Under the pieces are notes generated by a model. That model did no database searches. It saw only the letters and a list, made by a program, of their open reading frames with translations, and was not told the origin of the DNA. Position numbers and translations under genes: made by a program. Shown piece by piece: positions 10,254-22,228 of a stretch of 64,000 nt of DNA (the first letter of the stretch is position 1; each line of letters starts with the position of its first letter). Origin of the DNA: Blasia pusilla (taxonomy: Eukaryota; Marchantiophyta; Marchantiopsida; Blasiales); NCBI GenBank assembly GCA_050084515.1, contig CM114274.1, forward strand, positions 31,806,001-31,870,000, in the 5' to 3' direction.

Positions 10254-12959
10254 TCAGGATCTTTGAGGGAGCTTACTCATTGCAGCAGTTAAACGATCTT
10301 CAGGTATGTTTCTGTAGTTCTCGTAAAAGTCCAGTATTTCCATGGCAATATTTTTTATCTGTATCAAAGAAAATCTGTTAGACACTGCAGACCATCACAA
10401 GGTAAAATTACAAGTGCAGTTGGAAGAACAGCAGACAGATAATGTTGGTCCAAAGTCTTTCCTGAGTACACTCAACACTATCCTAACCTCAGTGGAGTCT
10501 AGCGCTTTTATGAAAAGACCCCCTTAAATCCATCCAATATGATTCACAATTTTCCCGAATATTATGTTCACAACTATGCAAGAAGTACATTCTTAAAACA
10601 AAAAGCTGCAGACAAATACTGAAGTTTCAAATGACAAGGGCATTATTTACAGCAGTGAATTGAACTGGTAAATTTAAATTGTTGATCAAACCCAGGAGGT
10701 GACAATTATCTTGAGGAAAACGTTAGGTTTGAAAAAAAAGTTGACAGAAAGTGTAAAGAATCGCATAAGCCTGTTTCTGGGGGTGTGTATTACTAATACT
10801 ACCCGATATCAGAGTTCCCGACCTTCCCACATTCAGTAGGATTCATTTATATTGACTTTCAAAAAGTCTAGGCGATTTTGGTCATGAAATAAGTTCGTCT
10901 GAAATACTGAGTTCCTTGTAAGCAGTACCATTTTCCTGCCAGGATGGTCTAAATCTTTAGCTAACCATGAGGCTATTTAAAAAAATCATCCAATGGTTTC
11001 TTACTGACACTTTACTCGTGACATAGACAAAAGACAAGCAGCAGAGGTGACCTAAAGTAATCAAGCTGAAAGATTTTTTCAACAAGCATACTAATATAGA
11101 TAGAAAAATCGTTCCCTGAAACAACTGTAGGCAGAGATGACTTACCACATTCATGTCCACTCGTAACTCTTCAAACCATGCTCTTGTCTCCTTTTCCTTT
11201 ATCACACTTCCAATGTATATACAAGCCAGAGCTATCATGAAAGGTGGGTACATCAGAATGAGATCGGTTCTATATGAATCATTCACAATTGCCCTGCAAA
11301 TAACAAACAAAAGTCCTTGTTAACTATAGACAGAGTGCCTTCTTTCACCAACTTCGGAAAACAGAGAAGCAAACCAATCAGTCTCTTACATATGGTATAT
11401 CTTTGATTCATCCATGTGAAAAAGGTATAGCTCTAGTCTAAGAAGCACAGGCAGAATACTTGCCAGACAGTTGCTATAATGTCACTCAACCCAGCATCTT
11501 GCAAAAGCCTGCACAAGAAGTAAACAGAATCACTTACATATCCGGATTCACCCTCTACATCTAACACCCCTGCACAAGAAGTAACCAGAATCACTTACAT
11601 ATCCAGATTCACCCTTTACATCTAACACCCCTGCATAGGATTCCGTTCCAGCCAAATAGTTCTCATCACTGCAGACAAAGCCTCTCCAGAGGAGAGGAAA
11701 AATGAATTTTCCCTGCCATTAAGCCAAAGAAGAACTCTAAAAATTGAAATAAAACAACAACAAAAACCCTTACTGGATCAAAGGCCGGTACGGGTGATAA
11801 ATAACAAGGTAATAATCCAGAGCTTCCAATAACCGCATCTCCATCTCCAATAAGTCCTTGATTTCATATCGGAAACCCTTGTCCTCGTTTACTGCAATCC
11901 AATAAAATGTACAGCCATCACATCACTCAGAACAGTAAAACCATAATCATTGCAACAAAGGAATCTCGTGCCATTCTATTTCCATGAAATGTGATACCAA
12001 GCTCACACATCTCTATCCATGAGACTACCAAAGCCCAGGAAATGCAACAGAAGTTCTTATACGCACATATCTTCTTCATGCAAATAACAAGCACCTTTGC
12101 TTGCACAGTGCTCTCTTCTGCCTTAGATGCCAGGTACAAGCATGTGGGTGCCACTAGCCGAGGATCAAACTCTGTGAAGCTTTTTCTGTAAATTCATTTC
12201 AACTTGTCAAAATTTCTCCTGGGGCCTAGAACAGCATTGTAATCTATGAAGGCGACAATAAAGAGGAATTTTACAACAATGAGCATGGACCGTCTGCAGA
12301 TTTTCTTTAATAGTTGCCCATGGCAGAGTGAGGCTCAACCTTGTGTATATACGCCTGAAGTAAGCGATCGCAGTTGCAACCACTCTGCAGTACAACAGAG
12401 CTCCTAAAGTCAAACATGATCCTCATTGTGTGGTTGTGGGATGCAAACCTTATGCCCCCCATCAGAAACAACCACAAAATCTCAAATCAGAAGTTTGAAG
12501 AAAAGGATAACCCCAATGTTTCCAGCTAATACTCACCGCTGCCTAACTTTTGCACTTTGCCCTAGAAGCTTGATGTCTGCAAAAATCCACAAATATAAAC
12601 CAATAAGCAGAGTTGGAAAGATATATCAAGGCACTGTGGGGTCAGTAGTGTTTAGACTGAACCATAAGTAAATGAGTCTTAAACTTACAAGAGGATAAGT
12701 GAATTTTGATCAGCTTCACATCTTCTGCGGTCAACCCACGTTCTTGGTCAACTGGTAGTACATGTCCAACTTCATCTGAATCCAGAAGCTTCTTGCTGAG
12801 CCACGTACAACACACACCGTCAGAGAATCCCTGAACATCATCAGAATGAGTAAAGTCGAGAGAAGGTTTTTGAAACTCATTGCCCTACAATTGACTAGAT
12901 GGAGAGTAAGGAAGCTAGAATAAGCACCAGTGAGACGAAGCCCAAAAGTTGGCAGCCAT
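10254..12959 (-). CDS. CYCC: Cyclin C (C-type cyclin of the Mediator CDK8 module)
   Basis: Regulatory cyclin that pairs with CDK8/CDKE in the Mediator kinase module in the nucleus. Nine exons on the minus strand join into 252 residues, the usual plant length: 12959-12928, 12795-12689, 12576-12537, 12384-12340, 12185-12067, 11891-11774, 11508-11464, 11293-11146, 10358-10254 (stop TGA). The start MAANFWASSH matches the family. The first cyclin fold holds RVVATAIAYFRRIYTR and LVAPTCLYLASKAEES; the second holds IVNDSYRTDLILMYPPF, ALACIYI and WFEELRVDMNV; the end is NIAMEILDFYENYRN. All introns are GT-AG except the one between exons 7 and 8, which uses GC (GCAAGT) and restores the conserved Trp at the junction. 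No stops or frameshifts, so I call it functional. A 225-bp intron probably splits the 5' leader (13283-13059). It has no operon-like partner; repeats flank both sides. Confidence 0.95.
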
Positions 12960-13450
12960 TCCCTCTCTGTAGCATCAAAGTTAAACCAGCAATTGCCGCC
13001 ACCGCCCTTCCAAGACAATGGATCCTAACGAGAGGCTCAATTGCAAGTGGACTGGAAACTGATAAGCAGAGGTGAGAAAACAATTAGAAAGTGGACGCTA
13101 GTGATGAAATGCAGCACGACCCCAGCTGCCATCTCTTGCGCCTGCATCAAGGCATCAAGACTGGGTAAGGATCCCAAGAATGCGGCGTAAGCAAAATCAC
13201 CTGCTTGAGACAAATCTGTCAAGGCTCCACTCAGCACAGACCTATTAAAGAGAGCCCAGACAAGGAAAGCGATGCCAAGCTACCTGTCATTTGAAATGAG
13301 GACAGCTTGTAGAACGCAGCAAAAGTGTTGTCAGCGAATCTGTGCCACCCGAGTGGAAACCCGTCAAAGAAAGCAAAGTGGAGGATATAAATATCAAAGG
13401 TGATGGCGGATGTTCACTACAAACAGACATTCGGGCATCACACTAACTGT
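12960..13450 (-). promoter_or_regulatory. Probable 5' leader of cyclin C with a leader intron
   Basis: Upstream of the cyclin C ATG on the minus strand, a good splice pair can be read: donor GACAG|GTAGCT with the exon ending at 13284, and acceptor CTTATCAG|TTTCC with the next exon starting at 13058. This gives an intron 13283-13059 in the untranslated leader. The transcription start is not determined, and no clear TATA box was identified. The call is inference from splice-site pattern only. Confidence 0.4.
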
Positions 13451-14850
13451 AAGGTGTCAAATTCCCCCACACTAGCATCAGTCAGCTTCCAGCTAATTTG
13501 AGAAAAAACCTCGAAACCTGATACTCGAAACTCCATGCATTACGTCAGTGAAACTACACGACCACCCTTCCCTTCAATCAAAACGTCAGATCGACAGACA
13601 TACAGCGGCAATTGCATCAAGTCTTCGGGGCCATGATGTGTTGGCACATCAATTCCAGTAGTCACGAATCGATGTATCAGAAACCTATAATGCCATGAAG
13701 ATTTGGACATGCGCATCAAACAAGTTAACAGGAAATCTTCCCGAACTGTGACCGACAGTAACTTCCTCCGTACACCGCCTTCATTTCCCCACCGGCAGCA
13801 CCCCTCTGCTCAGCTTCTCAAACTCTCCCCAATCTTTAAACCTCCGAACGTTCACAATAAGCTACCACATCTAATTGCAGCACTTTCACAGGCCCGGGAA
13901 AATTTGAGACAGGATCCGCCCCAATTCAACGCAGCGCGCGCCGTTGGGAGGGAATATTCCGCAGCAGTCCTCACTCACAATCACAATAACCTCGCAGAAA
14001 ATCGAGAGGACCTCCGACTCGTCCCAATGTGGAGCGACAAAATACCACACTCAACAGCAGCAGGACATGGACGCAAAAACCAAAGCGGCGAACATGAACT
14101 CCGGAAACTCCTACACTAGTGCTGTTGGCTTTACCAGTGTGACAACACCATCAGTCGTTCATTGTTGATCGACTCCATGCGAAGTTCAAAATGATCCATC
14201 ATCAATCCGCTTCGGCAGCGCTGGCCAACCACACATTGCCGCTAGGGAAACTGCGCGTGCACGGCGATGGCAACCACCGCACTCGCCTGAACAAATAAAG
14301 CTATGCGGCGGTTCGATCTGCAGCAAGCCCCGATTATGAATTGGAAGCGATCGGTGATGGAAGCAGAAACTCGTTGATAGAGTCGGGGAAGAGAGGAGGA
14401 GTGACGAAGGGGTGCTTAAAATTAACCCACTCCAAGAGAATGGGAGAAATCATGACAAGTGCTGCAAGAAAACGAGAGAAATTGTAAGAATGGGTGCTCA
14501 AAGGGAGGGAAGCGTAATGGAGGCTCTCAAAATCCATACCATCATGAGACCATAGGAGAAAATTGTAAGAATGGGTGCTCTCAATTAGCCTAATCCAAGA
14601 GGATGGGAGGGAGATCAAGAGAGGCCATCTTAAGAGCATCTAATACTATCTATGATATTATTAACAAACATCTCTCTACTAGACACATCTAGCAGGTTTT
14701 GTTTTGACACCGGTCCCTTCTAATAGTTTAGTTTCGTCTAACTAGACTAGAAGAGAAAGTTTCTTTCACCCGTGTCGACTAGTAATGTATTAGATGGGGT
14801 GGGGTTAATGTTTTGCTTAAGTAAGAAAGTGCTTATGTAAGAAGTGGAGC
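13451..14850. other. Intergenic; small local duplication
   Basis: Upstream flank of the cyclin C gene. I see no gene. An open frame at 13703-14119 has no family signature and is rich in Pro, His and Gln without conserved motifs. Between 14420 and 14620 two words recur about 85 and 155 bases apart (GAGAAATTGTAAGAATGGGTGCTC at 14474 and 14556; CCAAGAG.ATGGGAG at 14431 and 14595), indicating a local partial duplication. Confidence 0.45.
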
Positions 14851-14854
14851 CCTT

Positions 14855-17030
14855 ATCCAAATTTGGATGGATAGGCGGATGTGTAGCGATTATCGGTAGA
14901 CGAAATTTGATAGGAATAGTCCTGAGGAGATCTTCAAGTCACATACCATTAGTTGTCTATCATACGTGGGGGACATGGAGAAGGCGGCATTTTGAAGTAT
15001 CGATGCATGCGAGAAAAATTGTTTGTACCAGTGGCGATTCTTACCATTTGGGTTGAAAAATGCCTTGACAAAGTTTCAGAAGGTCATGAATAGGATCTTA
15101 GTAGGTCTAGATTCTGTTCGCTATTATGTTGATAACATCGTAGTCTTCAACGCCAAGATTAAAGAGCATGAGCAACATCGTGATGAAGTGTTTAAATCAA
15201 CAATTGCAATTACATGGGCTACATCTACATCCAAGCAAGTACGAGTTCTTCTACAACTAGATTGAGTACTTGGATCATACAGTATACCTAGGTGGCCTTG
15301 GTAATCAGCAAACGAAGGTCAAGGATATGTGACCCATTTCACATCCTACAGATGTGAGTCGAGTTTACACATTCATGGCATTTGCAAATTTGTATCAACA
15401 ATACTTCAAAGGTTTTAGTTCAATTGCGAAGTCGCTAACCTTATTGACCAAGATGGATAACAAGTGGCACTTGGGGGATGAGGAAGAGAGAGCATTTCAA
15501 CTCCTCATGGACGGATTGACGTCCATGGCTACATTGAGGAGACCTTTCAAGGGGCATCCTTTCCAATTACATACACATTGACGTATGTGAAGGCTTTGCG
15601 CGGTGCTCATTCAGCATGTTGATGACAATAGAGAGTTCAAGGTGGCTTACGCTAGTTGCTCAAACAACATTGCATAGGTGAAGTACATCTTGTATGAGGG
15701 TAAGTCCTTGGTTGCAGTATGGGTTGTCATGCATTTCAGATGCTACTTATTTGGAAACCTCTTTACTATCATCATTGATTAGCAACTACTTCAGTGCTTG
15801 ATGGAGACCAACAAGCTGACAAGGAAGCCTACTAGGTAGGCTCTATTGTTACAAGAATATGAATTCTAGGTGGTACATTAACTTGGGACACTCAACCATT
15901 ATTAAGATGGGTTGAGTCATAACTCATGCTTGAGTCAGAGAGAAGCAATTGGAGCTCGTTGACATGGAGAGAGTAATAAGGAGATTGTGCCTAATTGGCA
16001 TACATCTGCCTATTTGGGTTTATAGATTCAGAGTGTTGTGACTTCAATGGCGAGGTCCGATGGAGACTCCTTAGATCCAAAGTCCAATGAGGGGGCATTC
16101 AATGCTGCGACTCCACAGTTATATCCACTATCGATCATGGGTTTAGGCTAGAGGTGGATTTTGGATTTTGGAGGGCCTCTACCTTTGAAGGAGTATCTTA
16201 GTAATTATGTGTTGGTGATGGTCAAATACTTTTTAAAGTGGATAGATTTGGTTGCATTGATTGAAAAAGCAAGTGAGGAAGTAGCGTATGCATTCCTAGA
16301 TTGAGTGTTGAATCAGTATGGCGCACTAAGAGAGGTGTTGATGGACTAGGTTATAGAGTTTGCGGGGAGTTTTAGAACTTTGGTGATATGGCACTGATCA
16401 ACCATTGCACTACTTTGTGAGATCATTTTGAGGCAAATGGACTACCGGAGAGAGTTGTTTAAACAATCAAGAGAGGTTTACGCAAGTATGGCTTGCAAAG
16501 AGGTCATCTAGGGGATTGGAACCTACATTTTCCATGATTGGTAATGAGATACAGATTCAACAAGCAAACATCCTTGGCGTCGTTCACATCTTATTTTTTG
16601 TCTTATGGACGAGAGCCTAATTTATCTATTGCCATTCGTCGCGACGTTGGTGAGGTGATAGAGGTATTGACCTCGATGACCCTTTTGTATAGATGTAAGC
16701 ATAGGACTATTCAAGAAGATAATTATCAACCCAGGATCCAAGATTTATAAGGGTGAGTATTTCTACTACAACAGAAAATACCTACGATGTTGGATGTTAC
16801 AATAGGCCGCACTATCTTAAGAGTGCGTGAGGTGTTGTCATCCAATGTTCTCTTATTGGAGGGAGGTGATGGTATGGTTTGGAAGGATCATGTATGTAAC
16901 TATGGGCCACATCACCTTCCTAATATTAATGGTATCAATTAATCCAAAGCGTAGCATTAGTACATATATGTTTGCATTGTATGTAGAGTGGATCTGCCCC
17001 TTGTACACCCATTATACTAGTTTGTGATGG
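14855..17030 (+). mobile_element. Ty3/gypsy pol remnant, 5'-truncated
   Basis: Order of domains: end of the RT fingers (DRRMCSDYR near 14865-14895), RT palm (WRFLPFGLKNALTKFQ then YYVDNIVVF at about 15123-15149, where the usual YxDD is YVDN), RNase H (FANLYQQYFKGFSSIAKSL at 15380-15440, then a decayed region to about 15900) and integrase core (LPLKEYLSNYVLVMVKYF near 16180-16240, GALREVLMD near 16320-16345). A C-terminal segment reading LLLEGGDGMVWKDHV follows near 16850-16890. Frequent stops and shifts make it inactive. It lacks gag, protease and any methyltransferase because the sequence starts inside RT. RT words match the element at 22.2-28.5 kb, so it belongs to the same or a close family. 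Confidence 0.8.
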
Positions 17031-18430
17031 ATATTTGTCCTAGAATTTGTCCTCTACTTCATCTAGGTTCACCCCAAAGCACTTACAACCTTGAGCTTTA
17101 CAAGCGTAAGACTTAGATTGAGTCCCAAAGACTCAACCAATTGCACAATCCGCAAGTAGCCAACAAGTCGTCGAGCGCTAATTCAGATCGAATCTTCTCC
17201 GTAAGTGCATATCATCTCCCTAAGAAGCCTCTTCCCCAAATCTCGACCAATATCCCCAAGTTTCTCACTCAAACCAGAGCACATCGGTTAATTCCTCAAG
17301 GTGCATTCCTTGCCTCAAATCTTAAACACCGCCAAACATGCATCTCGGTTAGTTCCTGGTTCAAGGGTTTAATCAGATAGAGAGGGAGAGAGTCCCCCCA
17401 TACGTACTTTTGAGGTTTTTTGCCCATATTCCACCTTTCTCACTTTTCCCCTCAGACCCTTAATTTTGGCCCTCAACCCAAACGCGGTTTGCCACCCAAG
17501 GACTATTATTTCACTAGTTATCCATCAAGATGGCTTGACGGAGGCTCCTTGTAGTTTATGCAACTTTCAAATCCCTAAACGTATCTTGGAGCTTGACCTT
17601 GCATTTCATGTGTCTCATGACTAGCGCCCATCTTGACTCCCCGTTTGGCGTCTCGTGGTTGTCTTCATACCCTTTGCATTTCGTGACTAGTCTCATGTCG
17701 TCTTGCCCATCTTGACTACTCACATGTTTCTTGCTTCTCGCCCTTGACTTGGTGTTTTGCTCCAAGGTCTCCAACCTTTCTTGCCTTGGCTAAATCCCCG
17801 CAAGTAGCTACGTCCTTTCTCACCTGAGGCTTTTCTCAAGACACGTGCATCAATCGTTAGTCTCACGGTTGGTTCCACCACACTTTGTAGTCTCGCGATT
17901 AGCTAGTCTAGGTTGCAACTTTGGTGAGTCACATCAAGATATCTCTTTGGACAAGCAATCATGACTCACTTATTAGGTTCCCGCTAGTGTGAGTTCCATA
18001 GACTTAGCTATTTGCGACGATAATCTAGAGGGTGGCACATGGCATGTCTAATACCATCTCTCACTAGGGTTGCTTGAGGACGATAGGATGTGCCCAAAAT
18101 ATACATAGAGTAGATATTAGGTAGTCATAGATCTAGCCTTGCGTTAGTGACATGGATGACAAGAAGGCAAATAACGATAGGATCACATGAGCACTTGGCC
18201 TTTTAATTTTTAGCGTCTTAGAAATGTATGTCATGGTAGATAGAGATAGCCGGTTATTTGGAGTTAGAGGAACCTAACTACTAGCTAGGGGGCCCATTGG
18301 AGATATTTAGTACATGATCGACTCGATGTTCATATGCAATGAGTGAGTATGGTATCTTATGTTTATGTGCTAGTATTTATTGACAACAATGTATGTCGTG
18401 TAGCGATTTTTGTGCTCACAATAATTATCG
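17031..18430. other. Probable 3' untranslated/LTR part of the 14.9-kb gypsy remnant
   Basis: No coding sequence. The words near 18385-18421 (AATGTATGTCGTGTAGCGAT ... GTGCTCACA) match the end of the LTR of the element at 22.2 kb (GATGTATGTTGTGTAGCGAT ... GCGCACGACA near 23376-23410). I therefore infer an LTR end at about 18421. The other LTR boundary cannot be placed. Confidence 0.4.
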
Positions 18431-18836
18431 CATCTTTTAGGGTATATCGATATGTATGTGTAGGGAACCTTCAAGAGGATTGGAAGACAACCTCATGAGG
18501 TCTAGAGTGACTTGGTGGGGTCTAGGTAACTTGAAAGAGTAGGTTTTCCTTTTCTTTTCGTTCATTTGGATCCATATTAAGGAACTTACTAGTTCAAGTA
18601 AGTTCCTATTATGAGCATAGTTGCTTTCCATTTCAGGAGCCTTTGATCCCCTTCTACAGTCAAGAGCCAAGAAGGTACCTTGCAAGCACATGTTATGGTG
18701 GAGAGAGCTTGGGAAAAAGGAAGGGGGATACCCAAACAAAGATCTTTTGAGCTCATTCTCTTTTGTTGAACCTCTTAGCATGAGGTAGCAAAGAGGTATG
18801 GTCCTCCTTGCCTTGTGAAAAACTCAAGCCTCTCAT

Positions 18837-18839
<3 letters not shown>

Positions 18840-18897
<58 letters not shown>
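18840..18897. repeat. (GA)n microsatellite
   Basis: An uninterrupted GA/AG dinucleotide run of 58 bases, in non-coding sequence. Confidence 0.97.
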
Positions 18898-18899
<2 letters not shown>

Positions 18900-18901
<2 letters not shown>

Positions 18902-20420
18902 GTATTGAGATTGGAGCACACTAGCAAACTCAATGGTTACACCTTGAGGTAGGACGAGATAAGAATCTACACGTGATTATTGAAGAATATGCCCAAAAAG
19001 ATGCGTATAAATAAAGGCTTATTGATCAAGGATCCCCTCACTAGAGCCGCAACTTCCCTGGTGCCCAACTTACAATGGAATTGTGAGACAAAGAATTTGA
19101 CTCACACTTTGCGACTCCAACCCGGCCGCAAAGCTCCTTTTTTATTACGCTTGGAAAGACTTATAAAACAACACTGAGGAACTCACATTTGGCTCACAAA
19201 GAGCCTCTACCTTGAGAGTCTATATAGTCCCAAATGAGTTGCAAAAGTGGTTTTTTACACTAGCAAACTAGATGTTTTCTACTCATTTTTTGTTTAGTTA
19301 AGAGTTTTTTTAAAATCTAAAAGCCACTTTTTTAAGGGCAATTGGACTCCATCCAATTTTTCTTCAAGTGGCTTTTCTTTTTTGTCTCCTTCCTTTCTTG
19401 TAGTTTAAAAAGAATAATTTTGGGAAGAAAAACATTCTTAACTTCAATCATCTAGAAATCCTCCAACATCAAAATAAATTACAGCCAAAAAAGTCTCAAA
19501 AGCAAAAATTGAGCATTTTGGAGATAAAAGGGAAATTTGTGGCCAAAATTTTAATTCTAGGACTTGCAAACTACTCTTTTTTGGTCTAGAGACTCACAAA
19601 TGATTCACAAGGTACGAGTTGTTGGAACTTGCAAATTACTCTTAACTTACACTATAATTCTCAATCCCTTATAGTGGATGACTATCCTTGAGATATCTTT
19701 GGATTCTTTTGCCCTTTTTTGAAGATGAGTTAGATAAAATAGTAGTTGTGAAAGTGTATTAGACTAGGATAGTCATATCTTTTTTGTCGCAAAATTCCAC
19801 GCCTTATTCTTAGAGTCAAAATAACCACAATGAGAAGATCTTGAAACACATTTTTATTTTTTGGATATGTGTATGCAATATACATTAAAATCTTGTTTAT
19901 CTTTGCGTAGAGTCATTTATATAATTAAATGAGGATTTGGCTTATATTAAATTATTTATGTATACTCTAGGTGCAAGAAATATCTACCTACATGAAGAGG
20001 ATTGTCGATGTTTCAACAAACATTGTGATACCCGACTCACCAAGAGCTATAACCTCAACCAAGACCAAGAAATAATTTCCCAATATGGTTTTTGATACAA
20101 TTCCAATCATTCATGTTGCCTTATATGCATTGTTTGAGGATGTTTTATGTGATGATACTTATCACTATGAATTGTGTTGTCTTGATTTCAAGTCCTTCCT
20201 CTCTTAAAAAACCAAAAATAGAATAGAGTAAGGAGAATGATAGAAGATTTCTTCATTCGTATGAAGAATGTTACTTCCATCAAGGGAATGTGAGCCCAAA
20301 TCAATGGCGATTGCTTGCAACTCACATGAATGAAAGATGTCAAGTGACCATACCATATATATAAGCCACAAATATTAAGAAATAAATAAGATGGATTAAG
20401 AAAAAACATAAGAGTGAAAA
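18900..20420. other. Intergenic, no gene seen
   Basis: AT-rich sequence with long T and A runs. I found no coding or repeat signature. Confidence 0.5.
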
Positions 20421-20422
20421 AA

Positions 20423-21050
20423 ATGAAACAAGGTCAAACGGATGCTGAACCAAGTGAGTGGAAATATAATGCTCAAATACACAAGTTTAGAGGTCCATCA
20501 TCAAAGGAATTAGGAATACCAGATGCATATGATGGTGGTACTAACATCCAAGAATCCATTAGTATGGACATTTTTGTTGATTTGAGTAAATAAGACCTCA
20601 TTCATACTGAATCTCAACCGTTATTTATTCACATTCTATCCGATGAGGGCGAGAAATTTATGGATAAGTTGAACAATCCACTTATTCATCTATCAATATA
20701 TACACCATGATGTGAACCAATAGATATATCTCAAACCCACACATCCAATATGAGTTCAAGTGAAGCTCTATCTACCGAAAAAAAGTCCTAGAAGCAAAGC
20801 ATGTTCCCGATCGGGTATTATAAGACAACCAAACAAAGAAAGAAAGTCAAGAGATACCAATGATATTATTACACAATCAATGAATGTCTTTATTCAAGTT
20901 TTTAAGAAGACAATTGAGAAGAAAGCTCAACAAGAAGATTACAAAATTGAGCTCATATCTGAAATGTTTGAACTTTACCGTATGGAGCTTCAGTTGGAGA
21001 AAGAAAAGCGAGAAGGAAAATCATCAAAAACATATACTTTTGAAAATTAA
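20423..21050 (+). pseudogene. PIF/Harbinger-associated first protein, C-terminal part, broken
   Basis: The reading frames here encode a charged, coiled-coil-like protein tail, including 'KKTIEKKAQQEDYKIELISEMFELYRMELQLEKEKREGK' spread over about 20905-21020. This resembles the C-terminal part of the Myb/SANT-like DNA-binding protein that accompanies PIF/Harbinger transposases. The DNA-binding Myb-like half is not visible. Frames before 20760 contain stops (near 20590 and 20708). The transposase remnant of such an element lies convergently just downstream (21067-21406, minus), which supports the assignment. The family call rests on composition and context, so it is moderate only. Confidence 0.5.
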
Positions 21051-21066
21051 ATATGTATGATCTACC

Positions 21067-21406
21067 TCAAGCTCTTTCATCGCTCAAGTAAGCATATGTG
21101 TCGCAAAACTCTTTAAACATTGCTGTTTGCACTAGTTCGCCTACGATTGTTCTTCTCCTCTCAACTATACTTCTTGGTTGTGATTGGATACTTCCATCAT
21201 TCATCCTATCATCCATTGGATTAATTTCTTGTGGTAAGGGCTCTGCATGTGGGATAACAAAATAATGCAAAACTCCATATGCAAGAAACCATTTCTAGAG
21301 ATATTGGAGAATTGCGTAGAATTATCCATCTTCTTTTTAAATGACCAAAAGCATTTTCTATTGTCACTCTTGCCTTTGATTTATATCTAGTAAATATATT
21401 TTCCAA
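21067..21406 (-). pseudogene. PIF/Harbinger transposase, C-terminal remnant
   Basis: On the minus strand, 'YKSKARVTIENAFGHLKRRW' (about 21390-21330) is the signature around the third acidic residue of the DDE_Tnp_4 nuclease of PIF/Harbinger transposases. The following 'ILRNSPISLEM' fits the same family. Frame changes occur near 21270. The tail at 21270-21067 contains DERMNDG-like spacing (DDRMNDG) and 'RRRTIVGELVQ', also seen at the ends of these transposases. The first two catalytic Asp regions are missing because the copy stops at about 21406. Inactive fragment; terminal inverted repeats were not located. Confidence 0.8.
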
Positions 21407-21409
21407 TGG

Positions 21410-22228
21410 AATGTCTTAATGTAGGTGTCTATTGAAATGATTTAATAGTCATGGTCGAAGGGGATATTATGGCCTCGGTTGTGTACCTGCCTTACTACTA
21501 TTTGCGGCTCCTCATGCAACTGCCGGCCGTGAGTGCCGCTTGGCCCATCTGGGCCATAATTTTTTGGATCCAACCCCATGCCTCTTCGCCCTCAGCTGCA
21601 GCCAGTTGCTATTCCCTGCTGCCGAGTTTGCGGCTGTGCTGTGCCTATGCCACTGCGCCACTCTCGGCAATGCACTGCTATTTTTTGGGGGAAGTCGGTC
21701 GTCCCTGCGGTTGCCAGAAGTAAGGCCCCGATTGATGGCTCCAACTGGCTGTCTCCTCCTATGTTGTTATTGTGGGCGCACTGGTACTACCAAATTTTCC
21801 CTCCTATGACTCCTAGCCCTTGCGGCACTTCAAAGCTGCCACGCAGCTACGCGAGACCAATCGCAATCGCGAGTCGCCCAACAACCAACAAGTGTTGTGA
21901 CTACGTAGATAATAGCTACTACGCAAATCTGGCCTCTCCGTGCTGCATAGTTGTCGACCTTCCATCCCGCTCCGTTCGGCTCCGTTCGACGAATTCAACG
22001 GCCGTCCTCTCCTGTTTGCTACCCCGTTGGAAATTGGACAGCGAGACCTGGGGACCGTTGATTTTTATTTTGAGCCGACGCCATACATTTTTTGTGGCTG
22101 CCATCATCTTGGCAGGTGAACCTTGGATTTGTGGATTCTGAGCTTGCGTTTCGCTTTGCGATGTCTTGAGAGGTAGCAACTTGACAACGATCTTGTGACG
22201 TCTGTATCTGCAATGCTCCGCCGATTTC
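21410..22228. other. GC-rich segment of unknown origin
   Basis: GC content rises sharply from about 21,480 relative to both sides. A frame stays open at 21578-22141 on the plus strand, but frames are open on the other strand as well. The product is rich in Cys, Pro and Trp with no recognisable domain, so I do not call a gene. It directly precedes the LTR at 22229 and may be old insertion-site sequence or another element. Confidence 0.4.

Noticed and set aside
10208-10302. A plus-strand frame that looks like an exon (KEIRELQKNDLLKTF...) ending at GTATGT
   Set aside because: It is the antisense of the last cyclin C exon (10254-10358), whose minus-strand reading matches the family end.
10957-11145. 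Read-through of cyclin C exon 8 into the next intron, with a weak VRNHW-like match to the family end
   Set aside because: A GTAAGT donor follows the VDMNV codons, and the true last exon (IKNIAMEILDFYEN) is at 10358-10254.
13703-14119. 138-codon plus-strand frame upstream of cyclin C
   Set aside because: No domain, no splice context and low-complexity composition; likely chance in the promoter region.
21578-22141. 187-codon frame before the LTR
   Set aside because: Cys/Pro-rich, no domain; explained by the GC-rich composition.
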